Shown: positions 1-5,400 of the stretch, piece by piece
Numbering within the stretch: the stretch's first letter is position 1
How the letters are laid out: every line of letters starts with the position of its first letter
Source of the DNA: Planctomycetota bacterium
GTDB taxonomy: Bacteria; Planctomycetota; UBA11346
DNA: 5,487 nt
Direction: 5' to 3'
Assembly (NCBI GenBank): GCA_947470885.1
Contig: CANIXE010000173.1
Span: forward strand, 1-5,487
Notes under the pieces: model-generated
The model's database searches: none
What the model was told of the DNA's origin: nothing
What the model saw: the letters and a program-made list of their open reading frames with translations, nothing else
Made by a program: the position numbers and the translations under genes

Positions 1-309
1 CACGGTGGAGGTTTTTTCCACCGCCGATCCTGAGGAGGTACCCGGGCGAACCCGGGCCATCGGGGTCAGCTTGCCCAGGCTGAGGGTGGGAGCCTGGATC
101 CACTGGGCCTCCTGGAGGGCATTCACCCGGATTTTCCAGGCCTCCAGGCCACCCACGAGGACTCGATCAGCCTGGATAGCGACGCCGATCTCCAGGGTCG
201 CCAGGCCATCGTTGAGGACAGCGATGTCGGCACCGCAGCCCACCAGGGCGCCCAACAGCATGTCGCCGGCGATCCCGCTGGGCATGTCGATGAACAGGGT
301 ACGGGGCAT
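1..309 (-). CDS. larC: LarC-type nickel insertion protein (nickel-pincer cofactor biosynthesis), N-terminal fragment
   Basis: The reverse strand is open from an ATG at 309-307 to the left edge, giving 103 codons with no stop, so the gene continues outside the window. The protein begins MPRTLFIDMPSGIAGDMLLG. The SGIAGDM stretch (residues 11-17) after a hydrophobic first strand and an acidic residue (D8), followed by LGALVGCGAD, matches the conserved start of the LarC family (DUF111), normally written as SGISGDMxLGALxDLG. LarC inserts nickel into the pyridinium-3,5-bisthiocarboxylate mononucleotide that becomes the cofactor of lactate racemase and related enzymes. Full-length members are about 400 residues, so only about a quarter is visible. 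The nickel-binding and C-terminal regions cannot be assessed, and no larB or larE is in view. The gene is divergent from the nitroreductase, with an 80-nt spacer. No clear Shine-Dalgarno sequence precedes the ATG. Family assignment rests mainly on the N-terminal motif. Confidence 0.82.
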   Translation of the reverse strand, partial: MPRTLFIDMPSGIAGDMLLGALVGCGADIAVLNDGLATLEIGVAIQADRVLVGGLEAWKIRVNALQEAQWIQAPTLSLGKLTPMARVRPGTSSGSAVEKTSTV

Positions 310-340
310 GGCCGAACGGTACGCCGTGGTCCGGGATGAC

Positions 341-355
341 CAATGCTTGGCATTG
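341..355. promoter_or_regulatory. Inverted repeat in the divergent larC/nitroreductase spacer, possible operator
   Basis: The sequence CAATGC-TTG-GCATTG is a perfect 6-bp inverted repeat around a 3-nt spacer. It lies in the middle of the 80-nt gap between two divergent start codons (309 on the minus strand, 390 on the plus strand). Its position and symmetry suit a small dimeric regulator controlling one or both genes, but the arms are short and symmetry does not extend outward. No regulator gene is present in the window, and no convincing -35/-10 pair could be assigned. Chance occurrence is possible. Confidence 0.3.
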
Positions 356-389
356 CGCGGGCACGCTGGGGTGAATCCTCTCGCCCACT

Positions 390-1040
390 ATGAGCACCAT
401 CCCCAGCGAATCCCTCCTCACCCAACTCAAGTGGCGCTACGCCACCAAGCAATTCGACCCGACGAAGAAGCTCGACGCCGCCACTTGGGCCGCCCTGGCG
501 GAATCCTTGGTGCTAACCCCCTCCAGCTACGGCCTGCAGCCCTGGAAGTTCCTCGCGGTCACCAGCCCCGAGCTGAAGAAGGCCCTGCGGCCCCTGTCCT
601 GGGGCCAGGCCCAGGTGGAGGATTGCTCCCACCATCTGGTACTCCTCGGCCGCACCGGGCTGACGGAAGTGGATCTAGACCGCTTCGTCAATGCCACCGC
701 CGCCACCCGTGGAGTGACCACGGAATCCCTGGCCGGCTACAAGGGCTTCATGATGAAGGACCTCATCGAAGGTCCCCGGTCCAAGACCATCGCCGAGTGG
801 GCCGCCCGCCAGGTCTACATCGCCCTGGGTCAATTGATGACCTCCTGCGCCCTCCTGGGCCTGGATGCCTGCCCCATGGAAGGCATCGACCCCGCCGGCT
901 ACGACAAGGTCCTGGGCCTGGAAGGCACCGGCTACACCACCCGGGTCGCCTGTCCCGTGGGTTATCGCCTGGCCACTGACAAGTATGCGGCTCTGGCCAA
1001 GGTCCGCTATGCGGTGAAGGATGTGGTTGAGGTGAGGTGA
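390..1040 (+). CDS. NfsB-like nitroreductase family protein (FMN-dependent NAD(P)H oxidoreductase)
   Basis: This is a 216-residue cytoplasmic flavoprotein of the nitroreductase superfamily, typical in length for NfsB-type enzymes. These form FMN-bound dimers that use NAD(P)H to reduce nitroaromatics, quinones or other electron-poor substrates. Visible signatures are the N-terminal WRYATKQFDP (residues 15-24), whose Arg and Lys contact the FMN phosphate in this family; TPSSYGLQPWKF (43-54), the flavin-site loop; WAARQVYIALGQLM (137-150); CPMEGIDPAGYDKVLGL (161-177), strongly characteristic of the NfsB/NAD(P)H-dependent oxidoreductase branch; and DKYAALAKVRY near the C-terminus. The ATG at 390 is chosen because the preceding codons do not extend the family match; no good Shine-Dalgarno sequence is visible. 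The natural substrate cannot be inferred from sequence. The gene stands alone between a divergent larC and a repeat-rich spacer, so it is probably transcribed separately from the downstream operon. Confidence 0.9.
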   Translation: MSTIPSESLLTQLKWRYATKQFDPTKKLDAATWAALAESLVLTPSSYGLQPWKFLAVTSPELKKALRPLSWGQAQVEDCSHHLVLLGRTGLTEVDLDRFVNATAATRGVTTESLAGYKGFMMKDLIEGPRSKTIAEWAARQVYIALGQLMTSCALLGLDACPMEGIDPAGYDKVLGLEGTGYTTRVACPVGYRLATDKYAALAKVRYAVKDVVEVR

Positions 1041-1044
1041 ACGA

Positions 1045-1099
1045 GGAGCGCCGGGAGCGCCGGCCTCAAACCCGGGAGCGCCGGCCGGGAGCGCCGGCC
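1045..1099. repeat. Short GC-rich direct repeats, consensus GGGAGCGCCGGCC
   Basis: The 13-mer GGGAGCGCCGGCC occurs at 1053-1065, 1074-1086 and 1087-1099, the last two directly abutting. A shortened copy, GGAGCGCCGG, lies at 1045-1054. A reverse-complement copy, GCCGGCGCTCCC, is at 1180-1191, and a degenerate one (GCTCCCGGCC) at 1198-1207. The cluster begins four bases after the nitroreductase stop codon and is entirely intergenic. Repetition in both orientations beside a gene end resembles REP-type or other dispersed intergenic repeats in GC-rich genomes. Dispersal elsewhere cannot be seen from this window. Confidence 0.8.
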
Positions 1100-1195
1100 G
1101 CCTGGCCGGCATCGGTGCGACGACCAACGACAAATCAACGTTGATTCTCGGTAATAGCGCAACCGATGCCGGCGTGGCCGCCGGCGCTCCCGGCC
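1083..1195. repeat. Long imperfect inverted repeat with a concentric palindromic core (REP/MITE-like element or terminator hairpin)
   Basis: Positions 1083-1098 are the exact reverse complement of 1180-1195 (16 bp). After a 7-bp partly paired segment, 1106-1116 is the exact reverse complement of 1162-1172 (11 bp). Over 34 aligned pairs, about 31 match. The 45-nt interior holds a second, AT-richer perfect palindrome, AATCAACGTTGATT, at 1133-1146, whose centre coincides with that of the outer arms to within half a base. The outer arms incorporate the GGGAGCGCCGGCC repeat. As RNA this would fold into a very stable stem. It could stop or insulate transcription between the nitroreductase and the aroDE operon, although no U-tract follows. 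As DNA it resembles a palindromic REP or miniature transposable element. No target-site duplication was evident. Confidence 0.75.
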
Positions 1196-1245
1196 TATGC
1201 TCCCGGCCACCGTCCCAATCCCCATATTTTCCCTAGCCCCACGCC

Positions 1246-2712
1246 ATGACCCTCGTCGCCATTCCCCTCTCCGCCGCCACGCCTGACGACCTGCTGGCCC
1301 TCTCCGCCAAAGCCGCGACGACCGGGGCCGACGTGGTGGAATGGCGCCTGGACACCTGCCAGAAAAAAGGCGCAGATCTTTCGGCCATCATCGCCGCCAT
1401 CCCCCGCAGTCCCCTGCCGGTGATCGCCACCTGCCGCCACCCGGATGAGACCGGCGACTGGGTGGGCAGCGAAACCGCCCGCCTGGCCCTGCTGGCCGCG
1501 GCGGATGCCGCCGGGGCCGCCTACATCGACTGTGAACTGGCCCAGGCCGAGGGCTTGGCAACCGCTCCCAAAGCCCGACTGATTCTGTCTAGCCACGATT
1601 TCCAAGGCCCGGGCACGGACCTCCCGGGGAAGATCCAGGCCATGCGCGCCGTCGGCCACCGCCTAGGAATCCCGGTAATCGCCAAGGTCGCCATCACCGC
1701 CCGGGATGCCGCCGACCTAACCATTATCCGGAATTTGTTAGTGCACCGGGATGGAGACGTCATCGCCCTGGCCATGGGGGAACACGGTCTGCCCTCCCGG
1801 CTACTGGCCGGGGTTTGGGGCGGCTTCCTGACGTTCGCCCGCCTGGACGGCGACGGCGGATCTGCCCCGGGCCAGCCCACGGTGGGGGATCTGCTGGGGC
1901 GCTATCGCCTAAAATCCCAGACCGCGAACACCCGGATCCTGGGGGTCATGGGCAGTCCGATAAGCCACAGCCTGAGCCCCCACATCCACAATGCCGGCCT
2001 GGCCCAAGATGGCGTGGACGCCGTGTATGTGCCGTTCCGTGTTGAAAACGCCGTGGATTTTTGGAATGCCTGCGGCGCGTGGATCCACGGCCTGAGCATC
2101 ACCATCCCCCATAAGGAAGCTCTGCTGCCCCTGGCCACGGTCCAGGAAGCCCCGGCCAAGGCTGCCGGCGTCTGCAATACCTTGTGGTGGGATGCGGGGG
2201 TGCTGAGCGCCACCAACACCGATGTGGAAGGCGTGGCCCACTGTTTGGGAAATATTCGCGGGAAAACCGTGCTCCTGCTTGGGGCCGGGGGCGTGGCCCG
2301 GGCCGTGGCCCGGATCGTCAGCGCCGGGGGCGGCACCCTGCTGGTGTGCAACCGCACCCTGGACAAGGCGGAAGCCCTGGCCCGGGATTTCCAGGGCCGG
2401 GCCATCACCCTGGAGGACGCCCAGCGGACGCCCTACGACATCCTGGTGAACGGCACCAGCGTGGGGATGAAGGCTCCGGCGGATACCCCATGGCCCTTCC
2501 CCCACCGGCCCGACAGCCTGGTATTCGACACCGTCTACGTGCCCTTGGAAACCCGCTTTTTGAAGGAAGCCGCCGCCTCCGGCGCGAAGACTGTGGATGG
2601 GCTGCAGTTGTTCATCGCCCAGGCCGCCGGCCAGTACCGCCGCTTCACCGGCCGGGGTACCGCCCCGGAGGACCTGATGCGTCAGGTCGCCCGCCACCAC
2701 CTCCAAGGCTGA
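1246..2712 (+). CDS. aroDE: Bifunctional type I 3-dehydroquinate dehydratase / shikimate dehydrogenase (AroD-AroE fusion)
   Basis: This 488-residue cytoplasmic enzyme catalyses two consecutive shikimate-pathway steps: dehydration of 3-dehydroquinate, then NADPH reduction of 3-dehydroshikimate to shikimate, toward chorismate. Residues 1 to about 220 are a type I (Schiff-base) dehydroquinase: ADVVEWRLD (28-36), ATCRHPDETG (61-70), YIDCEL (93-98), SSHDF with catalytic His117, Schiff-base Lys147 in IAKVAI, and MGEHGLPSR plus SAPGQ at the end of the barrel. Residues from about 229 are shikimate dehydrogenase: GSPISHSLSP (236-245, substrate serines), TIPHKE with catalytic Lys290, NTD with catalytic Asp326, Rossmann GAGGVARA (346-353), the NADP-type NRT (369-371), and a C-terminal DGLQLFIAQAAGQYRRFTG. 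All key residues are present in both halves, so both activities are expected. The join is short, without a long linker. No Shine-Dalgarno sequence precedes the ATG, but MTLVAIPLS fits the first barrel strand. It heads a compact operon, ending 6 nt before the pterin synthase. Confidence 0.95.
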   Translation: MTLVAIPLSAATPDDLLALSAKAATTGADVVEWRLDTCQKKGADLSAIIAAIPRSPLPVIATCRHPDETGDWVGSETARLALLAAADAAGAAYIDCELAQAEGLATAPKARLILSSHDFQGPGTDLPGKIQAMRAVGHRLGIPVIAKVAITARDAADLTIIRNLLVHRDGDVIALAMGEHGLPSRLLAGVWGGFLTFARLDGDGGSAPGQPTVGDLLGRYRLKSQTANTRILGVMGSPISHSLSPHIHNAGLAQDGVDAVYVPFRVENAVDFWNACGAWIHGLSITIPHKEALLPLATVQEAPAKAAGVCNTLWWDAGVLSATNTDVEGVAHCLGNIRGKTVLLLGAGGVARAVARIVSAGGGTLLVCNRTLDKAEALARDFQGRAITLEDAQRTPYDILVNGTSVGMKAPADTPWPFPHRPDSLVFDTVYVPLETRFLKEAAASGAKTVDGLQLFIAQAAGQYRRFTGRGTAPEDLMRQVARHHLQG

Positions 2713-2718
2713 CTTTAT

Positions 2719-3210
2719 ATGGAACGCTGGTCTATCTACATCGCCAAGGAGTACCTCAAATTCTCCTCGGCCCACTTCCTGATCTTCCCCGACGGTTCGA
2801 AGGAACGGCTCCATGGGCACAATTATCAGGTGACCTGCGAGATCGACGGCCGGTTGTCCGAGCACGGGCTGGTCATCGATTTCAAGATGGTGAAGCCCAT
2901 CATCCGCGCCCTGTGCGATGACCTGGACGAGCACTGGCTGATTCCCGGCGAGCATCCGGAACTGCGTTACCGCCACCGGGACGACGGCCACACGGAAGTC
3001 ACCTACCGGAATTGCCACTACCTAGCCCCCACCGAGGAAGTGATCGTCCTCCCCATCAACAACACCAGCGCCGAAAACTTCGCCGCCTGGCTGGGACGGA
3101 ACCTCCTGGGCCGCCTGCGGGAACGATTCGGGGCGTTGAGTGTCTGCGCCCTTCGGGTCACGGTGTCCGAAACCGCGGGCCAACAGGGCGTCTACACCTA
3201 TCGGGATTGA
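2719..3210 (+). CDS. 6-pyruvoyltetrahydropterin synthase/QueD superfamily protein, PTPS-III-like (ExxHGH)
   Basis: This 163-residue T-fold enzyme belongs to the PTPS/QueD superfamily (COG0720), which acts on 7,8-dihydroneopterin triphosphate. The zinc ligands are visible as His19 (FSSAH) and His32/His34 (LHGH). The strand GLVIDFKMVK (50-59), the LDEHWL segment (69-74, catalytic Asp/His region) and the pterin-anchoring Glu151 in VTVSET are all present. The catalytic cysteine that QueD and classical PTPS carry just before HGH is absent: the sequence is SKERLHGH, so Glu29 precedes the zinc histidines in the ExxHGH pattern. In this superfamily that pattern defines PTPS-III, which makes 6-hydroxymethyl-dihydropterin and can replace FolB in folate synthesis. 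General annotation will probably call it QueD (queuosine pathway), and that cannot be excluded. It is longer than E. coli QueD (about 120 residues) owing to an insertion at roughly 76-108. It follows aroDE by 6 nt, with only a weak AAGG upstream, suggesting coupled translation. Confidence 0.88.
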   Translation: MERWSIYIAKEYLKFSSAHFLIFPDGSKERLHGHNYQVTCEIDGRLSEHGLVIDFKMVKPIIRALCDDLDEHWLIPGEHPELRYRHRDDGHTEVTYRNCHYLAPTEEVIVLPINNTSAENFAAWLGRNLLGRLRERFGALSVCALRVTVSETAGQQGVYTYRD

Positions 3211-3244
3211 ACCAACAGTGCTGGCATTCCTCCGTAACGAAGGC

Positions 3245-3886
3245 ATGCGCTTCCTCCTGACCTGCCTGCTCCTTCTCCCAGGAATGACTGCCATGGCCGC
3301 TGAACCCGTCCCCCCTGCCACCTCATCCGCCAGCATCATTGTGGCCGGCGGTTGCTTCTGGTGCGTGGAGGCCTCCTTCGAGGCCATGCCCGGGGTGAAG
3401 AGTGCGGTCAGCGGCTATGTCGCCGGCCAGCTCGACCATCCCTCGTATGAGGAGGTCTGCGGTGGCGGCACCGGCCACGCCGAAGCGGTGAAGGTGGTCT
3501 ATGATCCGGCCCAGATCGGACTGGATCCCCTGCTGGATTTGTTCTTCCGGGTCCACGATCCCACCACCGTGAACCGCCAGGGCCACGATGTGGGCAGCCA
3601 ATATCGCAGTGTGATCGTCGTCGCTGATGCGGCCCAGAAGGCCGCCGCCGTAGCCGCCATCGCCCGCAATCAGCCCCGGTTCACCCGGCCCATCGTCACC
3701 GAAATCCTGGAGCTCCAGACCACCGGCCCGGCCCGGTTCCACCTGGCGGAGGAATACCACCAGGATTATTTCCGGCGGCATCCCGAACAGGCCTACTGTG
3801 CGGCAGTAATTCCGCCCAAACTGGAGAAAGTGCGAAAGTTCCTCAAAGAGGACCTCAAGCATGGCGGAGCCTCCCGTGGTCCGTAA
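3245..3886 (+). CDS. msrA: Peptide-methionine (S)-S-oxide reductase MsrA, exported form
   Basis: MsrA reduces the S-epimer of methionine sulfoxide in damaged proteins. From the ATG at 3245 the product is 213 residues. It opens with a Sec-type signal, MRFLLTCLLLLPGMTAMAA (1-19), with an Ala-rich cleavage region before EPVPP, so the enzyme should act outside the cytoplasm. The catalytic motif GCFWCVEASFE starts at Gly36, with nucleophile Cys37. GHAEAV (77-82, catalytic Glu80), GSQYRS (117-122, Tyr120) and the C-terminal YCAAVIPPKLEKVRKF, with candidate resolving Cys185, complete the family pattern. The start is uncertain: GTG at 3218 is also in frame, and an ATG at 3140 would overlap the pterin synthase by 71 nt and bury the signal peptide, so it is disfavoured. 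A GAAGG lies unusually close (1 nt) to the chosen ATG. The stop codon lies inside msrB, a 26-nt overlap that indicates co-translation of the pair. Confidence 0.94.
   Translation: MRFLLTCLLLLPGMTAMAAEPVPPATSSASIIVAGGCFWCVEASFEAMPGVKSAVSGYVAGQLDHPSYEEVCGGGTGHAEAVKVVYDPAQIGLDPLLDLFFRVHDPTTVNRQGHDVGSQYRSVIVVADAAQKAAAVAAIARNQPRFTRPIVTEILELQTTGPARFHLAEEYHQDYFRRHPEQAYCAAVIPPKLEKVRKFLKEDLKHGGASRGP
3845..3852 (+). promoter_or_regulatory. Ribosome binding site for msrB, deciding its overlapping start
   Basis: The purine run AAAGAGGA ends 8 nt before the ATG at 3861. It is the clearest Shine-Dalgarno-like sequence in the operon and sits inside the end of msrA. It favours the 3861 start over the in-frame ATG at 3894, which has no such sequence upstream. 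Confidence 0.55.
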
Positions 3887-4445
3887 TCTCTTTATGGTGG
3901 GCGGAATTCTCCTCGCCGCCCTGTTCGGCACCTCCTGCGCTGCGGAAAAGACCATGGCCCCTGCCCCCCTTAAACCCTTCCTGGGCGTGACCCTCACCTC
4001 CGACGGCACCCTCAGCCAACCCCAACGGCTGGAGCCGGTGGTGAAAACCGACGCGGAATGGCGCGCCCAACTGGCCCCCGAGGTGTTCCAGGTCCTCCGC
4101 TCCGCCGGCACGGAACGGCCGTTCTGCGGCGGCCTGCTCCACAACAAGGGCACCGGCTACTACGTCTGCGCCGGCTGCGCTCTGCCCCTATTCCACAGCG
4201 CCACGAAATTTGAATCCGGCACCGGTTGGCCCAGCTTTTACCAAGAAGTCCACCCCGGGAACGTGAAGCGGATCGGCGACACCAGCTACGGCATGGTCCG
4301 GGTGGAAATCCAATGCGCCCGCTGCGGTGGCCATCTGGGCCATGTGTTCGACGATGGCCCGGAACCCACCCATGAACGCCACTGCCTGAACAGCGCGGCC
4401 CTGGCCTTCGTCGCCACCGGCACCACCAAGCCTGTTGCTCCCTAA
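3861..4445 (+). CDS. msrB: Peptide-methionine (R)-S-oxide reductase MsrB with N-terminal signal or anchor
   Basis: MsrB reduces the R-epimer of methionine sulfoxide, complementing the MsrA encoded just upstream. The 194-residue product has a hydrophobic segment at about 10-25 (LFMVGGILLAALFGTSC) after Arg8, so it is probably exported or anchored. Cys26 resembles a lipoprotein cysteine, but the preceding GTS is a poor lipobox, so lipidation is doubtful. The MsrB domain runs from about 64 to 186. It contains two zinc CxxC pairs (Cys103/Cys106 in YYVCAGCALPLF, Cys152/Cys155 in IQCARCGGHLGHVF), the substrate loop GTGWPSF (120-126), and RHCLNSAALAF with catalytic Cys175. The common resolving-Cys position in the SGxGWPSF loop is Thr121 here, while Cys89 in RPFCGG may serve instead. 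The ORF overlaps msrA by 26 nt, and its TAA shares one base with the panE ATG (TAATG). An upstream AAAGAGGA supports the start. Confidence 0.95.
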   Translation: MAEPPVVRNLFMVGGILLAALFGTSCAAEKTMAPAPLKPFLGVTLTSDGTLSQPQRLEPVVKTDAEWRAQLAPEVFQVLRSAGTERPFCGGLLHNKGTGYYVCAGCALPLFHSATKFESGTGWPSFYQEVHPGNVKRIGDTSYGMVRVEIQCARCGGHLGHVFDDGPEPTHERHCLNSAALAFVATGTTKPVAP

Positions 4446-5395
4446 TGAGCCGGATCGTCGTCGTCGGCGCCGGGGCGGTGGGGCAATTCTACGGTGGACA
4501 GCTGATCCACGCCGGCCACGAGGTGGCGTTCCTCGCCCGCCGGGATGCGGCGGTGCTGGCATCCCGAGGACTGGTGATTAACCAAGCCGCTACCCCCCAG
4601 ATCACTAGCAGCACCTACCCGGTGCTCCACTTGGCTCCAGGCACCTTCAAAGTCGCCCAAGATCCCCGCCTGCTCACGCCCCCGGACTGGTTGCTCATCG
4701 CCCTGAAAACCACGGCCCTGGGGTCCCTGCCACACCTCATAGGTCCGCTGATCGGCCCGGCGACCCGGGTGGTGGCCCTGTGCAATGGCCTGGGGGTTGA
4801 AGAACGTCTGGCTGCCCTGGCGGATCCCCAGCGGATCCTGGGGGCGTTGTGCTTTGTCTGCATCAACCGGGACGCGGACGGCACCATCCGCCACCTGGCC
4901 CATGGCCAACTCACCGTGGGCAGCCTGGCGGAGGACGCCGGGGAAACCCGGCGACTCCAGAACCTGTGGACCAGCGCCGGAGTGACCAGCCACGCCCCCT
5001 CCAGTCTGCGGGAGGCCCGCTGGCGGAAGCTGGTGTGGAACATTCCGTTCAACGGTCTGGGGGTGGTCCATGACGCCACCACCGACCGGATCCTGGCGGA
5101 TCCGCTACTGCTGAAGGAAGCCCGGCTGCTGATGCGGGAAACCATCGCCGCCGGCAACGCCGACCTGGCCCTCCATCAGCGGAACGAGCGCATCGACGAC
5201 GCCTGGGCGCTGGAGCAGGAGGCCATGACCTACGAAATGGCGGACTACGCCCCCAGCACCCTGCTGGACGCCAGGATGGGTGCCCCTCTAGAACTGGACG
5301 CCCTATTCGGCGAACCCCTGCGCCGGGCCCAGGGCTTGGGCCTGGCCAGCCCGGCGATGGCCCGGTTATGGGCTAATCTCAACCGCCGGGTATAA
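4445..5395 (+). CDS. panE: 2-dehydropantoate 2-reductase family protein (ketopantoate reductase, PanE/ApbA-like)
   Basis: This 316-residue cytoplasmic NADPH-dependent reductase has the family's normal length. If it is true PanE, it converts 2-dehydropantoate to pantoate for pantothenate and coenzyme A. The N-terminus is a Rossmann fold with GAGAVGQFYGG (8-18) and ARR at 31-33 after the second strand, consistent with NADP. LLIALKTTAL (83-92, Lys88) and NGLG (114-117) follow. The helical C-terminal domain has RWRKLVWNIPFNGL (192-205) with catalytic Lys195 and Asn199/Asn203. APSTLLDARMGAPLELDALFG (269-289) supplies the substrate-site Ser271 and Glu283, matching the PSSMLQDxxxGRxTEID pattern of the family. 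It starts within the msrB stop (TAATG) and has no Shine-Dalgarno sequence of its own, so it probably relies on translational reinitiation. Many genomes carry several PanE-like paralogues with other 2-oxoacid substrates, so the family is certain and the exact substrate less so. Confidence 0.88.
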   Translation: MSRIVVVGAGAVGQFYGGQLIHAGHEVAFLARRDAAVLASRGLVINQAATPQITSSTYPVLHLAPGTFKVAQDPRLLTPPDWLLIALKTTALGSLPHLIGPLIGPATRVVALCNGLGVEERLAALADPQRILGALCFVCINRDADGTIRHLAHGQLTVGSLAEDAGETRRLQNLWTSAGVTSHAPSSLREARWRKLVWNIPFNGLGVVHDATTDRILADPLLLKEARLLMRETIAAGNADLALHQRNERIDDAWALEQEAMTYEMADYAPSTLLDARMGAPLELDALFGEPLRRAQGLGLASPAMARLWANLNRRV

Positions 5396-5400
5396 TCCTT

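Noticed and set aside
5..979. Long plus-strand open frame across larC and the nitroreductase
   Set aside because: It runs antisense to larC and out of frame through the nitroreductase. Its product is Pro/Arg/Gly/His-rich with no family motif, as expected for an off-frame reading in GC-rich DNA.
1083..1195. Classical rho-independent terminator
   Set aside because: The hairpin is strong, but no T-run follows on the plus strand and the loop is long, so it is reported as an inverted repeat rather than a terminator.
1225..1230. TATTTT as a -10 box for the aroDE operon
   Set aside because: It is the only AT-rich hexamer near the start, but no acceptable -35 sequence lies about 17 nt upstream and it is only 15 nt from the ATG, so it was not called.
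1909..3018. Antisense open frame of 369 codons opposite aroDE and the pterin synthase
   Set aside because: The coding strand here has complete motif sets for two enzymes. The antisense product is Gly/His/Gln-rich with no recognisable domain; low stop frequency in GC-rich DNA explains it.
3140..3244. Upstream in-frame start for msrA that would add 35 residues
   Set aside because: It would overlap the pterin synthase by 71 nt and bury the signal peptide behind a Pro/Arg-rich stretch. The in-frame GTG at 3218 remains a weaker alternative to the ATG at 3245.
3915..3940. Lipoprotein lipobox in MsrB
   Set aside because: Cys26 follows a hydrophobic stretch, but the three preceding residues are Gly-Thr-Ser. 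This departs from the usual Leu/Val/Ile/Ala at -3, so only a general signal or anchor is claimed.
4442..5157. Antisense open frames opposite panE
   Set aside because: They shadow a gene with full family motifs, and their composition is off-frame-like.
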